61,299 bases of DNA. Source: Candidatus Yaniella excrementigallinarum (lineage in GTDB: Bacteria; Actinomycetota; Actinomycetes; Actinomycetales; Micrococcaceae). The notes under the pieces are model-generated. The model was not told where the DNA came from and ran no database searches. It saw nothing but the letters and a program-made list of their open reading frames with translations. Every line of letters starts with the position of its first letter. Positions within the stretch are counted from its first letter, which is position 1. The position numbers were made by a program, and so were the translations under genes. The stretch covers positions 1 through 61,299 of the forward strand of contig DXHA01000059.1 of NCBI GenBank assembly GCA_019113675.1, given 5' to 3'. Shown piece after piece: positions 45,332 to 54,900 of this stretch.

Positions 45332-45352
45332 GTTGAGTGTATCTAACTCAAG
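45332..45352. promoter_or_regulatory. HAIR element (HspR operator) upstream of the Clp ATPase
   Basis: GTTGAGT-N7-ACTCAAG; the consensus HspR-associated inverted repeat is CTTGAGT-N7-ACTCAAG, so only one base differs. It lies 46 bases before the Clp start and overlaps a TAGATA/TACACT region on the minus strand. Confidence 0.72.
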
Positions 45353-45404
45353 CAACGCATCATGAAGTAGGATTATTCCGGAGCTGCAGGATTTTTGCAA
45401 AAAA

Positions 45405-45425
45405 CCTGAGTTAGAACGACTCATG
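45405..45425. promoter_or_regulatory. second HAIR-like element, weaker
   Basis: CCTGAGT-N7-ACTCATG: two of 14 positions differ from the HspR consensus. Spacing of 7 is kept. Located 73 bases from the first element, roughly seven helical turns. Confidence 0.5.
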
Positions 45426-45433
45426 TTCCGGGA

Positions 45434-45480
45434 CCTTAAAACAACAGCTCCCTGAAATCAGGTAACTGATCTCAGGGAGC
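45434..45480 (-). terminator. terminator of the oligopeptide transporter operon
   Basis: On the minus strand a 15-bp stem with one mismatch (GCTCCCTGAGATCAG/CTGATTTCAGGGAGC, 45447-45480) and a 4-base loop is followed by TGTTGTTTTAA. Confidence 0.75.
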
Positions 45481-45503
45481 GGAGACAAATAGTGTTAGTA
45501 GCG

Positions 45504-47183
45504 TTATCCAGCCAGCGGGATGTCACTTCCAGGAATCGCTGCCAATAGTTTCTGAGTGTAGTCCTGTTGCGGACTGGTAAAAATGTCTTTGGCGGGTGCC
45601 TGTTCGACGACCTGGCCTGCTTGCATCACGAGCACGTTGTCGGCAATTTGTCGCACGACTGCTAGGTCGTGAGTAATGAAGAGATAAGACAGTCCCAGAT
45701 CAATCTGCAATTCGTTGAGTAGCGTTAAAATCTGATCTTGGACGAGTACGTCTAATGCCGAAACAGCTTCGTCGAGCACCAGTACATCAGGTTTCAGTGC
45801 TAAGGCTCGTGCAATGGCCACCCGTTGACGTTGTCCACCAGATAGTTCGTTGGGATAGCGGTTCACCGCACTGTGAGGCAGGGAAACTTGATCCAGTAGC
45901 TCTTTGACACGTTGTTCCCGTGCGGATTTTGAGCCGGTCTTATGAACCGCTAGAGGCTCTTCAATTGCTTCGAAGATCGAAAACATAGGGTCCAATGAGG
46001 CATACGGGTTTTGGAAGACAGGTTGTATTCTGCGCCGGAATTTCATTTGACGGGCGTGGCCAGTAATCGTTGCGATATCGGTGCCCTCAAAATAGACATG
46101 GCCTTGGGTAGGCTGGTCTAACCCCAATACCATTCGGGCCACCGTCGATTTGCCCGAGCCTGATTCGCCGACTAATGCGGTTGTGGTGCCGCGTTGCAGA
46201 GCAAAATTTACATCTTCTGCAGCAACCAACTCTGTTTTGGAAAACCCCTTACCAGGTAATTTAAACACTTTGGTCAGACCGTCTATTTGCATGACCGCAT
46301 CAGATGCTTGTTGGCCTGCTGTTTTTTCGACCTGCTGCTGCGTTGCCTGGCGTATTTCTATTCGTTCGCGGGCAGAAGCTCGCTCGGATTGTAAGGATGG
46401 CGCAGCGTTAATTAACCGTTTGGAATATGGATGCTGTGGATCTTGCAAGATATCCAAAGCAGGGCCAGACTCGACTACCTGACCTTTGTACATTACAACT
46501 AAATGGTCAGCCCGCTCAGCAGCCAACCCTAGATCATGAGTAATCAGCAGCACAGCTACACCAAGTTCATCCGTGAGACCATCAAGATGATCCAAGATTT
46601 GTTTTTGTACCGTGACATCCAGGGCTGACGTTGGTTCATCAGCGATAAGCAGTTTAGGCCGAGCCGCAAGCCCTGCCGCAATGAGCGCGCGTTGACGCAT
46701 ACCCCCGGAGAACTCATGCGGGTACTGGTGGGCGCGTGTTTCGGCATCTGGTAGGCCAGCTTCTTCTAGAAGTTCAACGACGCGTTGATCAGCTGCCCGA
46801 CCCTTGGACATCCCATTGACGGTGAGCACTTCTTTGATTTGTGCGCCCACTTTGTATAACGGATTGAGATTGGAGAGCGGGTCCTGTGGCACCAAGCCGA
46901 TGCGCGAGCCTCTATACGCCCGACGCTTTCGCTTGGGTAACTTTACGAGATCGTTTCCTTCATATTTTATAGCTCCTTGTGTGACGGCTCCGGTGCCGGG
47001 AAGCAAATCGATGATGGCGTGTGCTGTAGTAGATTTGCCAGATCCGGATTCACCAACAATGGCAACGGTTTGGCCCGGATAAACGGTCAAATTTAGGCCC
47101 TGGACCGCCTGGACTTGACGTTTATCAACCTTGAAATTGATATGGAGATTTTCAATTTCCAATAGCGGTGTTTCAGCAGTCAT
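45504..47183 (-). CDS. oligopeptide/dipeptide ABC transporter, fused double ATPase (DppD-DppF type)
   Basis: 559 residues with two nucleotide-binding domains. NBD1 (about 1-260): [42 protein letters not shown]2 (about 300-559): [39 protein letters not shown]. Each has a C-terminal oligopeptide-type segment ([18 protein letters not shown]). The fusion replaces separate OppD and OppF. Starts directly at the oppC stop. Drives peptide uptake with OppB/OppC and the binding lipoprotein upstream. Confidence 0.92.
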   Translation of the reverse strand: MTAETPLLEIENLHINFKVDKRQVQAVQGLNLTVYPGQTVAIVGESGSGKSTTAHAIIDLLPGTGAVTQGAIKYEGNDLVKLPKRKRRAYRGSRIGLVPQDPLSNLNPLYKVGAQIKEVLTVNGMSKGRAADQRVVELLEEAGLPDAETRAHQYPHEFSGGMRQRALIAAGLAARPKLLIADEPTSALDVTVQKQILDHLDGLTDELGVAVLLITHDLGLAAERADHLVVMYKGQVVESGPALDILQDPQHPYSKRLINAAPSLQSERASARERIEIRQATQQQVEKTAGQQASDAVMQIDGLTKVFKLPGKGFSKTELVAAEDVNFALQRGTTTALVGESGSGKSTVARMVLGLDQPTQGHVYFEGTDIATITGHARQMKFRRRIQPVFQNPYASLDPMFSIFEAIEEPLAVHKTGSKSAREQRVKELLDQVSLPHSAVNRYPNELSGGQRQRVAIARALALKPDVLVLDEAVSALDVLVQDQILTLLNELQIDLGLSYLFITHDLAVVRQIADNVLVMQAGQVVEQAPAKDIFTSPQQDYTQKLLAAIPGSDIPLAG

Positions 47184-48158
47184 TTATTTTCTCGCTTTCG
47201 GGTCCAAGGCATCGCGGACAGCATCGCCAAGCAACATAAAGCTCAGCACGGTGATCGCCAAACCGCCGGCTGGAAATAGCAACACATGGAGGTTATCGCC
47301 GCTACGAACCTGTGGTTGGGCGGCAGCAATATCATTACCCCAGGAAACTACGCTGGGTGGTAAGCCGATACCCAAAAACGACAGGGTCGCCTCAGCCACG
47401 ATATATACGCCGAGTGACACCGTGGCCGTAACAATGACCGGAGGCAGCGCGTTTGGAATGATGTGGCTGAAGAGGTTGCGCCATTTTGACACGCCCAGAG
47501 AACGGGCGGCATCAACAAATTCCAGGTTTTTAATTTCCATGACTGCCCCGCGAGCAATACGAGTAAACTGGGGCCAACCAAAGGCGGCTAGGGCAATCAC
47601 CACGGCGAATACACCACCCCAGTAGCCACGGTCCGGCCATACATTATTTAATGCTGATAGGCCGACGATAGCTGCCAATAGCAGCGGTATGGCAAAGAAA
47701 ATATCTGCACCACGGGAGATAATGGTGTCGAGCCATCCGCCAAAGAATGCTGCAATGGCACCGGTAAACAGCCCCACTATTGTCACGATAATCGTGGTCA
47801 GCAATCCAATGATAACTGAGGCTCTTGCGCCGTGAATTGTGCGAGCAAACACGTCATAGCCTTGCCTATCAAAACCAAAGATGTGACCGGGCTGTGGCTT
47901 GGCCAGACTGTTGGACAGGTCGGCTACACGCGGATTTGCCGAGGTTATAACGTTTGGGAAAATCACGACGAATAAAACGATGACTAATAGGGTAGCGGAA
48001 AACCAAAATATCCAGTTGCTCCGCAGTGATTTCCAAGCCTGTTTCCACTGGCTTTCGGGCGGTTGCGAAGTATCTACTTGGCTAATCGAAGGCCCCTCGG
48101 CTTCGACAGCAGGAGCAACGAAGTGTTCTTGTCCTTGGCGTGGAGAGTTCTTATGCAT
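47184..48158 (-). CDS. oligopeptide ABC transporter permease, OppC/DppC type
   Basis: 324 residues. An N-terminal cytosolic region, then six helices with the BPD_transp_1 EAA loop AARSLGVSKWRNLFSHIIPNALPP. HIFGFDRQGYDVFARTIHGAR is the OppC N-terminal OPP-C signature (read as two pieces). The start overlaps the full-length oppB frame (48151-48158). Forms the membrane channel with OppB. Confidence 0.92.
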   Translation of the reverse strand: MHKNSPRQGQEHFVAPAVEAEGPSISQVDTSQPPESQWKQAWKSLRSNWIFWFSATLLVIVLFVVIFPNVITSANPRVADLSNSLAKPQPGHIFGFDRQGYDVFARTIHGARASVIIGLLTTIIVTIVGLFTGAIAAFFGGWLDTIISRGADIFFAIPLLLAAIVGLSALNNVWPDRGYWGGVFAVVIALAAFGWPQFTRIARGAVMEIKNLEFVDAARSLGVSKWRNLFSHIIPNALPPVIVTATVSLGVYIVAEATLSFLGIGLPPSVVSWGNDIAAAQPQVRSGDNLHVLLFPAGGLAITVLSFMLLGDAVRDALDPKARK

Positions 48159-49077
48159 AGCGAATCCTCGGATCTAAAGCGGCATACAGCAGATCAACAA
48201 CCAGGCTGGCAATAACATAGATAAATACCATGACGGTTACTACTTAAACGACCGTGGGGTTTTCTCCACGGAGGATGGCTTGATAGGCCAAATTGCCGAT
48301 CCCATTTATATTGAAAATACCCTCGGTGACCACCGCACCGGCCATGAGGGTGCCCAAATCGGCGCCCAGGAAGGTGACGACCGGAATCAGTGAGTTCCGT
48401 AGCACATGGCGGCGGTTCACCACGCCATCGGAGACTCCGTGTGCACGCGCAGTCCGCACATGGTCGGCAGTGAGATTTTCAATGACTGATGTACGTGTTA
48501 GACGTAGAACATAGGCAAATGAGACCAGCCCTAGAACCACTGCGGGAAGCAGTAGATTGGTAAAACTCGTATCTGACCCCACAGTAGGTGGCACCCACTG
48601 TAATTGGACGCCAAAAATCAGCTGAAGTCCAAAGCCGAGAACGAAGATGGGGATGGCTATCACAGTTAGGGAGACAACGAGCATTGTGGAGTCGAAGACC
48701 TTGCCCCGACGTAGCCCTGCGTAGAAGCCAGCGATAACGCCGAGAATCGCTTCAATGACCAGCGCCATCAGGGACAGCTGGAAAGTTACAGGTAGTGACC
48801 GGCCAATCAGGTCTGAAACTGGTTGCCCGGAGTAGGAGACTCCGAAATCTCCGACGAGGGCTCCTTTTAAAAAGAGTAGCCACTGGATCAAAAAAGGTTT
48901 ATCTAAATTGTATTGTGCTTCAAGTTGTGCCTTGACTGCCTCGGAAACTGGTTTTTCGCCGAATAATGCAATGATGGGGTCTCCTGGCTGGAGAAACACT
49001 AGGGCATAAATAAGTAGTGTTGCGCCCAAGACGACCGGAATTGTCTGGAGCAGTCGGCGGACGATGTAACGCCACAT
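48151..49077 (-). pseudogene. oligopeptide ABC permease OppB/DppB with in-frame TAA
   Basis: The full frame would be 308 residues. MWRYIVRRLLQTIPVVLGAT and the EAA loop RAHGVSDGVVNRRHVLRNSLIP are typical for OppB. Codon 278 is TAA (48244-48246) in NPTVV-TAA-VVTVMVFIYV. The frame then continues, without further stops, through the last helix and the family end YAALDPRIRYA, stopping at 48151 where it overlaps the oppC start. As read, the protein loses its sixth helix, so the transporter may be inactive unless the codon is read through or is a sequence error. Confidence 0.82.
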
Positions 49078-49145
49078 GCTTTACCTCTGATTTGGGTTTT
49101 TGTCACCGAATGGCGACTGGAATTTTATCAAGCGTAAACAGGCTA

Positions 49146-49172
49146 GTGACCGCCGAGAAACTCGGCGGTCAC
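49146..49172 (-). terminator. 12-bp hairpin between binding-protein gene and oppB (attenuator-type)
   Basis: GTGACCGCCGAG-loop-CTCGGCGGTCAC, perfect 12-bp stem and 3-base loop, 28 bases after the stop of the binding-protein gene. No T run follows on the minus strand, so it may stabilise the upstream message or reduce read-through to the permeases, as often found after binding-protein genes. Confidence 0.6.
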
Positions 49173-49199
49173 CGTTACTGGCCTGGTTAATCGTCAAGA

Positions 49200-50816
49200 T
49201 TATTTCGTTACCAGATGGTACTCCGGTTGGTTCTGCCAGTTGAGCTCAATACCATCGACACCTTCGGCTGCAATAGCCATTGCATCTTCGGTCCATAATG
49301 GTATCGCAGGTAGATCTTCCATCAGGATAGCTTGGGCTTCTTTAAGGGCATCGGCCCGGGCATCATCTTCATCAGCACTTGAAGCCCGTACGAGTGCATC
49401 ATCGAACTCTTCGTTGGAATAGTCTCCGTCATTGGCACCAGCACCAGTTCCATATAGTGGGGCGAGGTAGTTGTAAACCGATGGGTAATCAGGCTGCCAA
49501 CCAGACCGGAAAGCAGTATCGATTTCGCGGTTTGTAATGACTTCACGGAACTCAGCGAAGGAAGAATAGGGGTTAGGTTCAACATCGATGTCGAGATTTT
49601 CACGGAGCTGGTTGGTGACTGCCTCGACCCATTCTTTATTGCCTGCACCATCGGCGTTATATGAGATTTCTAACGTACCTTCAAATGGTGCGATCTCTTC
49701 AGCCTGGCTCCACAAATCTTGGGCTTCGTCTGCATCAAATTCCAATACCTCGCTGCCTGGAATATCTTCTGAGTAGTCAGGCATCAACGGTGTGGAAAAG
49801 TCCGTAGCTGGAGTACGAGTGTCATCGAAAATCGTTGAAGTGATGGATTCGCGGTCGATGGCCTTGGAAACGGCGGCACGACGTAATTGGCCTTCTTCAT
49901 CTTCTGCGAAGTGATCCAGCGAATCTGGAATCGTGATGTCACCGGTAACAGACCCATCATCGGTAAAGGCCTGAAGATTTTCATCGTCTTGGAACGTCTC
50001 AATGGCCGATGGCGGTACTTGGTCCATCACATCGAGCACGCCCGATTGTACATCAGTGTAAGCAGCATCGGGATCGGTATAGAAAGTAAAGGTAATCCCG
50101 TCATTTTCTGGCTTGCGGTTGCCATCGTAATCTGGGTTAGCTTTAAGATTGGCCTCCACGTCGTGGTCCCAGTCTTCTAGAACATAAGGGCCGTTTGAGA
50201 CTGGTTTTTCGCCGAAAGCATCCATATCCTCAAATGCTACTTCAGGCAGCGGGGCGAAAGCCGCATAGCCGAGCCGATCAGGGAAGTCTGCAGCAGGTTC
50301 TTTTAAAGTGACTGTAAACGTCAGATCATCAACAACTTCCAGCCCGGAAAGCGTGTCTGAGCCGTCTTCGATGTTGCCTTCTTCATCGGCACCTTCAATA
50401 GCATTGAAAAAATATGCCGAAAGTTGGGCATTATCTGGATCGGCACCGTAGTTCCATGCGTCAACAAAAGAGTCCGCGGTAACGTCTGTATCATCGGAGA
50501 ATGTCCACCCGTCTTCCAGTTTGACGGTCCAGGTGACGTTGTCGTCGGACTCGATAGACTCGGCGACTTCCATTTGAGTTTCGCCATCAGTATCGTATGA
50601 CACCAGTCCGGCGAAAATCGCGTCCACAATATGTCCACCTCCGACCTCATTGGTGTTGGTCGGCACCAGAGGGTTTTGTGGTTCGACGTTGTGGGCGTTG
50701 ATGATCATCTCGCCATCGGCGTCGCCGCCATTGTCGCCTCCGCCGCCACATGCCGTTAGCGCTAGCGCGCCAACGGATAGGGCTGAGACGTATTTGAACA
50801 TCCGTTTGGATTGCAT
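49200..50816 (-). CDS. family 5 peptide-binding lipoprotein (OppA/DppA type)
   Basis: 538 residues from ATG 50816, with GGAGATC upstream; the ATG at 50936 would extend the frame into a leader without a ribosome site. Signal: SKRMFKYVSALSVGALALTAC, lipobox LTAC (Cys at about 23) and a GGGGDNGG linker. The mature part shows family 5 signatures: NAHNVEPQNPLVPTNTNEVGG, WTFSDDTDVTADSFVDAWNY, PDYPSVYNYLAPLYG. First gene of the importer operon. Confidence 0.9.
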   Translation of the reverse strand: MQSKRMFKYVSALSVGALALTACGGGGDNGGDADGEMIINAHNVEPQNPLVPTNTNEVGGGHIVDAIFAGLVSYDTDGETQMEVAESIESDDNVTWTVKLEDGWTFSDDTDVTADSFVDAWNYGADPDNAQLSAYFFNAIEGADEEGNIEDGSDTLSGLEVVDDLTFTVTLKEPAADFPDRLGYAAFAPLPEVAFEDMDAFGEKPVSNGPYVLEDWDHDVEANLKANPDYDGNRKPENDGITFTFYTDPDAAYTDVQSGVLDVMDQVPPSAIETFQDDENLQAFTDDGSVTGDITIPDSLDHFAEDEEGQLRRAAVSKAIDRESITSTIFDDTRTPATDFSTPLMPDYSEDIPGSEVLEFDADEAQDLWSQAEEIAPFEGTLEISYNADGAGNKEWVEAVTNQLRENLDIDVEPNPYSSFAEFREVITNREIDTAFRSGWQPDYPSVYNYLAPLYGTGAGANDGDYSNEEFDDALVRASSADEDDARADALKEAQAILMEDLPAIPLWTEDAMAIAAEGVDGIELNWQNQPEYHLVTK

Positions 50817-50855
50817 ACGGGATCTCCGTTCAAGGTTAAATGCAAGTAATGGAGT

Positions 50856-50879
50856 TGTGTTTGTGTTGTGGTAAACACA
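50856..50879 (-). repeat. weak hairpin in the leader of the peptide-binding-protein gene
   Basis: TGTGTTT and AAACACA arms (50856-50862, 50873-50879) with a 10-base loop; likely a leader hairpin, role unknown. Confidence 0.35.
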
Positions 50880-50937
50880 GGGTAGAAGCACGTGCCGTGG
50901 CGGAATTTGCCATCGGGCGTGTGATTCGTATCTCAAA

Positions 50938-51003
50938 GTTTACGACACAATAATCAAATTGTAATCTCACGCACCGATTCGTAAGCAAAAGAATGTCGTA
51001 AAC
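50938..51003. promoter_or_regulatory. pair of 10-bp inverted elements upstream of the peptide transporter
   Basis: GTTTACGACA (50938-50947) and TGTCGTAAAC (50994-51003) are exact reverse complements, 46 bases apart, on either side of AT-rich DNA where the promoter of the transporter operon should lie. ATTCGTA also occurs twice in the same area. A regulator binding to both half-sites is plausible. Confidence 0.4.
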
Positions 51004-51090
51004 CGGCTTTGATAGAGCAGGTGTATGCAACCAAGGGTATCGGTAAGCGCAGCGTAGTGCGGTGGATGTCATAGAAAGTGCGGAATTAAA

Positions 51091-51822
51091 TTAACGTAAT
51101 TTTTCTACAGGCCAATCCCGCGACACGAATGCTTCAGGATTTCGACGCCTCAAATACTGCTCAAAACTGGCAGCCTGGTCGGCTTTCCACTGGATCTGTT
51201 GGGTAAATAGTTGTTCCAGAGGTACATTGAAATGGTCTGGGAATCTAGTCACGATGGCTTGGCAAACCTGAACTGCGGCAATCGAATCTGCCTGCGAGGT
51301 GTGAGCATTATCGAGTACTACTTCATAGTGTTCCGAGACCACTGCTAAGGTCCGCTTCCCTTTGCGGTAGGTGTCGGCTTGTTTGTCTAGCACAAAAGGA
51401 TCTACTACTCCGGCTACGGCCAGCTCTGCCATATTTCGACGGGCTAGTTCAGTGGCCAGTACCGTAAAGTCGTAGACACCGTTATATGCGACAATTGGTA
51501 CGCGATGTTGCATGAAATCTTTGAGCGTGGCCACGATCTCAGACAAAGCTGTAGCCGCATCCATACCATGAGTTTGTGCATGTTCGGTCGTGACTCCGTG
51601 TACTGCTGCAGCTTCGGCAGGTATGTCAATTTCGGGATCCACTAGCCACTCGGCATTGGCCCGCATTTGGCCAGCAGGGTCCAATAGCACAATCGAGGCG
51701 GTTACTACCCTGGCATCGTGCGGATTTGGTCCCGTGGTTTCAAGATCAAACCCCACCATCGACCCGGTGTGCCACGGCTCATCAGGCCCCGGAATAGTTA
51801 ATACATGTGCTGCATCCAACAT
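51091..51822 (-). CDS. DnaQ-like 3'-5' exonuclease (DEDDh)
   Basis: 243 residues. ExoI FDLETTGPNPHDARVV (Asp, Glu), ExoII region YNGVYDFTVLATEL (Asp), ExoIII AHTSQADSIAAV (His, Asp). Stand-alone proofreading-type exonuclease, as frequent in Micrococcales; might act in DNA repair or RNA turnover. The start ATG 51822 is the only convincing one. Divergent from adnA, with which it may share a repair theme. Confidence 0.85.
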   Translation of the reverse strand: MLDAAHVLTIPGPDEPWHTGSMVGFDLETTGPNPHDARVVTASIVLLDPAGQMRANAEWLVDPEIDIPAEAAAVHGVTTEHAQTHGMDAATALSEIVATLKDFMQHRVPIVAYNGVYDFTVLATELARRNMAELAVAGVVDPFVLDKQADTYRKGKRTLAVVSEHYEVVLDNAHTSQADSIAAVQVCQAIVTRFPDHFNVPLEQLFTQQIQWKADQAASFEQYLRRRNPEAFVSRDWPVEKLR

Positions 51823-51940
51823 GGTTCCAAAAATACCTTCTTACTAGCGGTTTATGCTAGTTGTATCCTCGGTGTGGACTGCCACTGTACCTGGGGATAT
51901 GTGTGACGGGTGATAGATAAAAAGTGGTTCAATAGTGCCT

Positions 51941-54900
51941 ATGGCTTCAACTCCGCAACTACTTCGGCCCCAGAATCTGTTTAGTTCGGCTACGGTACTT
52001 GATGATAGTCAACAGGAGGTCGTCGATCAGGCCGCAGGGCATGGGCCGATCATGGTTTTGGGTGGCCCCGGGACTGGAAAAACCACAACGGCCATTGAAT
52101 ACACTGTAGCCCGAATTAAGGCTGGGGTGCCCACCAGTCAGATGTTATTGCTAACCAACACTCGTGCCGCGGCTACTCAGTTGCGTAGCCACCTCACCGC
52201 GAGATTAAATTATGAAGCAATTAATTCCCGTGCTGAAACACCGGTTCGGTCTTTTGCTTCCTATGCTTTCGATTTTATTTATCGAATGCGAGAAGACGAT
52301 GCCGCGACTCCGCGACTATTAGCTGGTGCAGAACAAGATCGTGTTCTTGCTGAACTCATTGATGGGTATATCACCGACTCTGAGTTGACCTTGGACTGGC
52401 CCGATAGTTTGAAGCAAGCCGTTGGCTTACGAGGTCTACGCCATGAATTGCGTGAACTGATTGATCGTAGCGCTGAATACGGTATACAACCCGGTCAGCT
52501 TGAGGAGCTAGGTCATGCTAGAGGACGGCCAGAGTGGAGAATAGCCGCCGCGATCCTGCAAGATTACCGTGACGTGCTGGATTTATCCGGCGCCGATGCC
52601 TATGACCCATCAGGGCTCATTACCTCGGCTGCAGACCTATGGGAAGCTAATCCAATGGCAGCTGCAACCGAGGCCGCACGGATACAGCATGTAGTTATTG
52701 ACGATTTTCAAGACGCCACCCCCGCCATTCACCGCTTAGTCCAATTACTCGGCACCAAGCGCGATATCGTTATAACCGCCAATCCTGACACCACAGTCCA
52801 AGGCTTTCGTGGAGCCCGTCCGCAAGCTTTAGTTACCTGGCCGGAAATACTGTCATCCGAAGCTAAAACAACGACCTTAGCTTCCGGGTATCGTATGGGC
52901 GAACAACTTCTTCGTGCTTATCAACGCACGGTCGGCCGGGTACCTGCGGTGGCTGGCTTACCCGATATACGAACTGACCTGAAACCATCCCGAAACGCCG
53001 CTGAGATTGCTGTGCACCGGCTTGCTTCACCGACCCAAGAGCACTTATTTATTGTCCAGCAGGTACTAGAATTGCATCATCGCCACGGAGTTGCTTTCGA
53101 GGATATGGCAGTCCTGGCGCGTACCTCTGCAAAGGTCGCAGAAGTGGCTACTGCGCTGGAAGCCGAAGCCATCCCGGTATCGCGATCGATTTCTGAAGTT
53201 ATGCTGAACCAACAACCAGCAGCTGCGCCATTGTTAGTATTAGCCGCAGCAGCCGATACCGTTGCACATGGTACTGCACAAACCGCTACTGGCTTAGACC
53301 CTGCGGATTTACACTGGCTCATTACCGGCCGTTACGGTGCCTCGACTCCATTAGAATTGCGTAATTTGCGTCGCAGATTATTAGCTGTGGAACGCGACGC
53401 CAACGGTATTCGGAGTTCAGCTGAACTTTTGGATCAACTTGTAGCTCATCCAGATGATGCCGAAACAATGCTAGCTCTTGACACCACACGCCAAATGCCA
53501 CGCTATACCAAGGGAGCGCTACGCATTGGCCGCATGCTGGCAGCAATGGTCAAATCAACAATCGAAGATAACGCTTCAGCCGAACTGGTCTTATGGGCTG
53601 GTTGGTCCGCAGCACTTCCTGAGATTGGCTATGTATGGGAAGAAGAAGCCCTCGGGGATGATCAGGATGCTGCGGTTCGCGCCAACCGCGATCTAGATTC
53701 GGCGGTGGCGCTGTTTGAAGCAGCTGAACGCTATGTGGTGCAATTCCCGGGACAGACTGCCGCAGGTTTTACCGAATATCTTGCCGAGCAAGATTTACCT
53801 ATGGACTCCCTATCATCGCGTGCAGGCCAGTCAGGTGTTGCCGTCTTAACCCCAACTACATCAGCCGGACGTCAATGGAATTCTGTATTTGTCGTCGGTG
53901 TCCAAGAAGGGGTGTGGCCTAACACGAGATTGCGCGGCCAACTCTTACACACCCAAGAGCTAGTTGAAGAAGTAACTGGCACCGCCGGCCAGCAGCCTAT
54001 TAATGAGCGTATCGCTCAAGTCCGCCACGACGAGTTGCGGACTTTTGCGGCAGCTATTTCACGGGCAAGCAACCGGTTGATTGCCACCGCAGTGGCCGAT
54101 GCAGACCACCAGCCCTCGATGTTTATTGAGCGGCTGGCACCATGGTCACCTACCGATGAACATCCAGTTCGTCCCTACACAACGGTAGCAACACCCCTAA
54201 CCGTCACTGGGCTTGTAACACATCTGCGTCGGCAACTTGAAGAAGCCCAACGTGAACTTCTAGCTACCGATAGCGCAATGCAGATCCAGCGCCTAGAGGC
54301 AGATGCACAGCAAGCCGCCGAAGCATTGGCTGTATTAGCTGAGGGCGGGATCAAGGCGGCAGACCCAGATAACTGGTGGGGCCTGATCCCGTTATCTACC
54401 GACAACCCGATTCATGGTGTGGACGAAACCGGTACACCCAACAGAATTCGACTCTCGCCCTCCACGGTAGAAACCGCAGTGCATTCCCCGTTGCAATGGT
54501 TTATCTACCAAATTTCTACGTCGCAATCTTCACCTGCTGCTGCCACTGGGACTTTTGTCCATGCCATCGCTGAAAAATACCCAACTGCGCAGATCGGCCC
54601 GATGATGCAGGAGCTTAAAGCAAAATTTCCTATCTTGGCAGCTGAAGCCGGTATTGAACCAGGATGGGAATACGACGCACTGTATGCCAAGGCTGAACGG
54701 GCATTAGAATTTTTTTACCAATACGTTTCAGGCATGCAAAACGGATACACCACTGGACGGGGCAAAACCAAACAACAATTCGGCCCGCGTAGCCTGGTCG
54801 CTGTAGAACAACGCATTACCGTGGACCTTGACTTGGACGATATTCGGGTCAAACTCAACGGTGTCATAGACCGAGTAGAAATCGACCAAGCGGGCCGACC

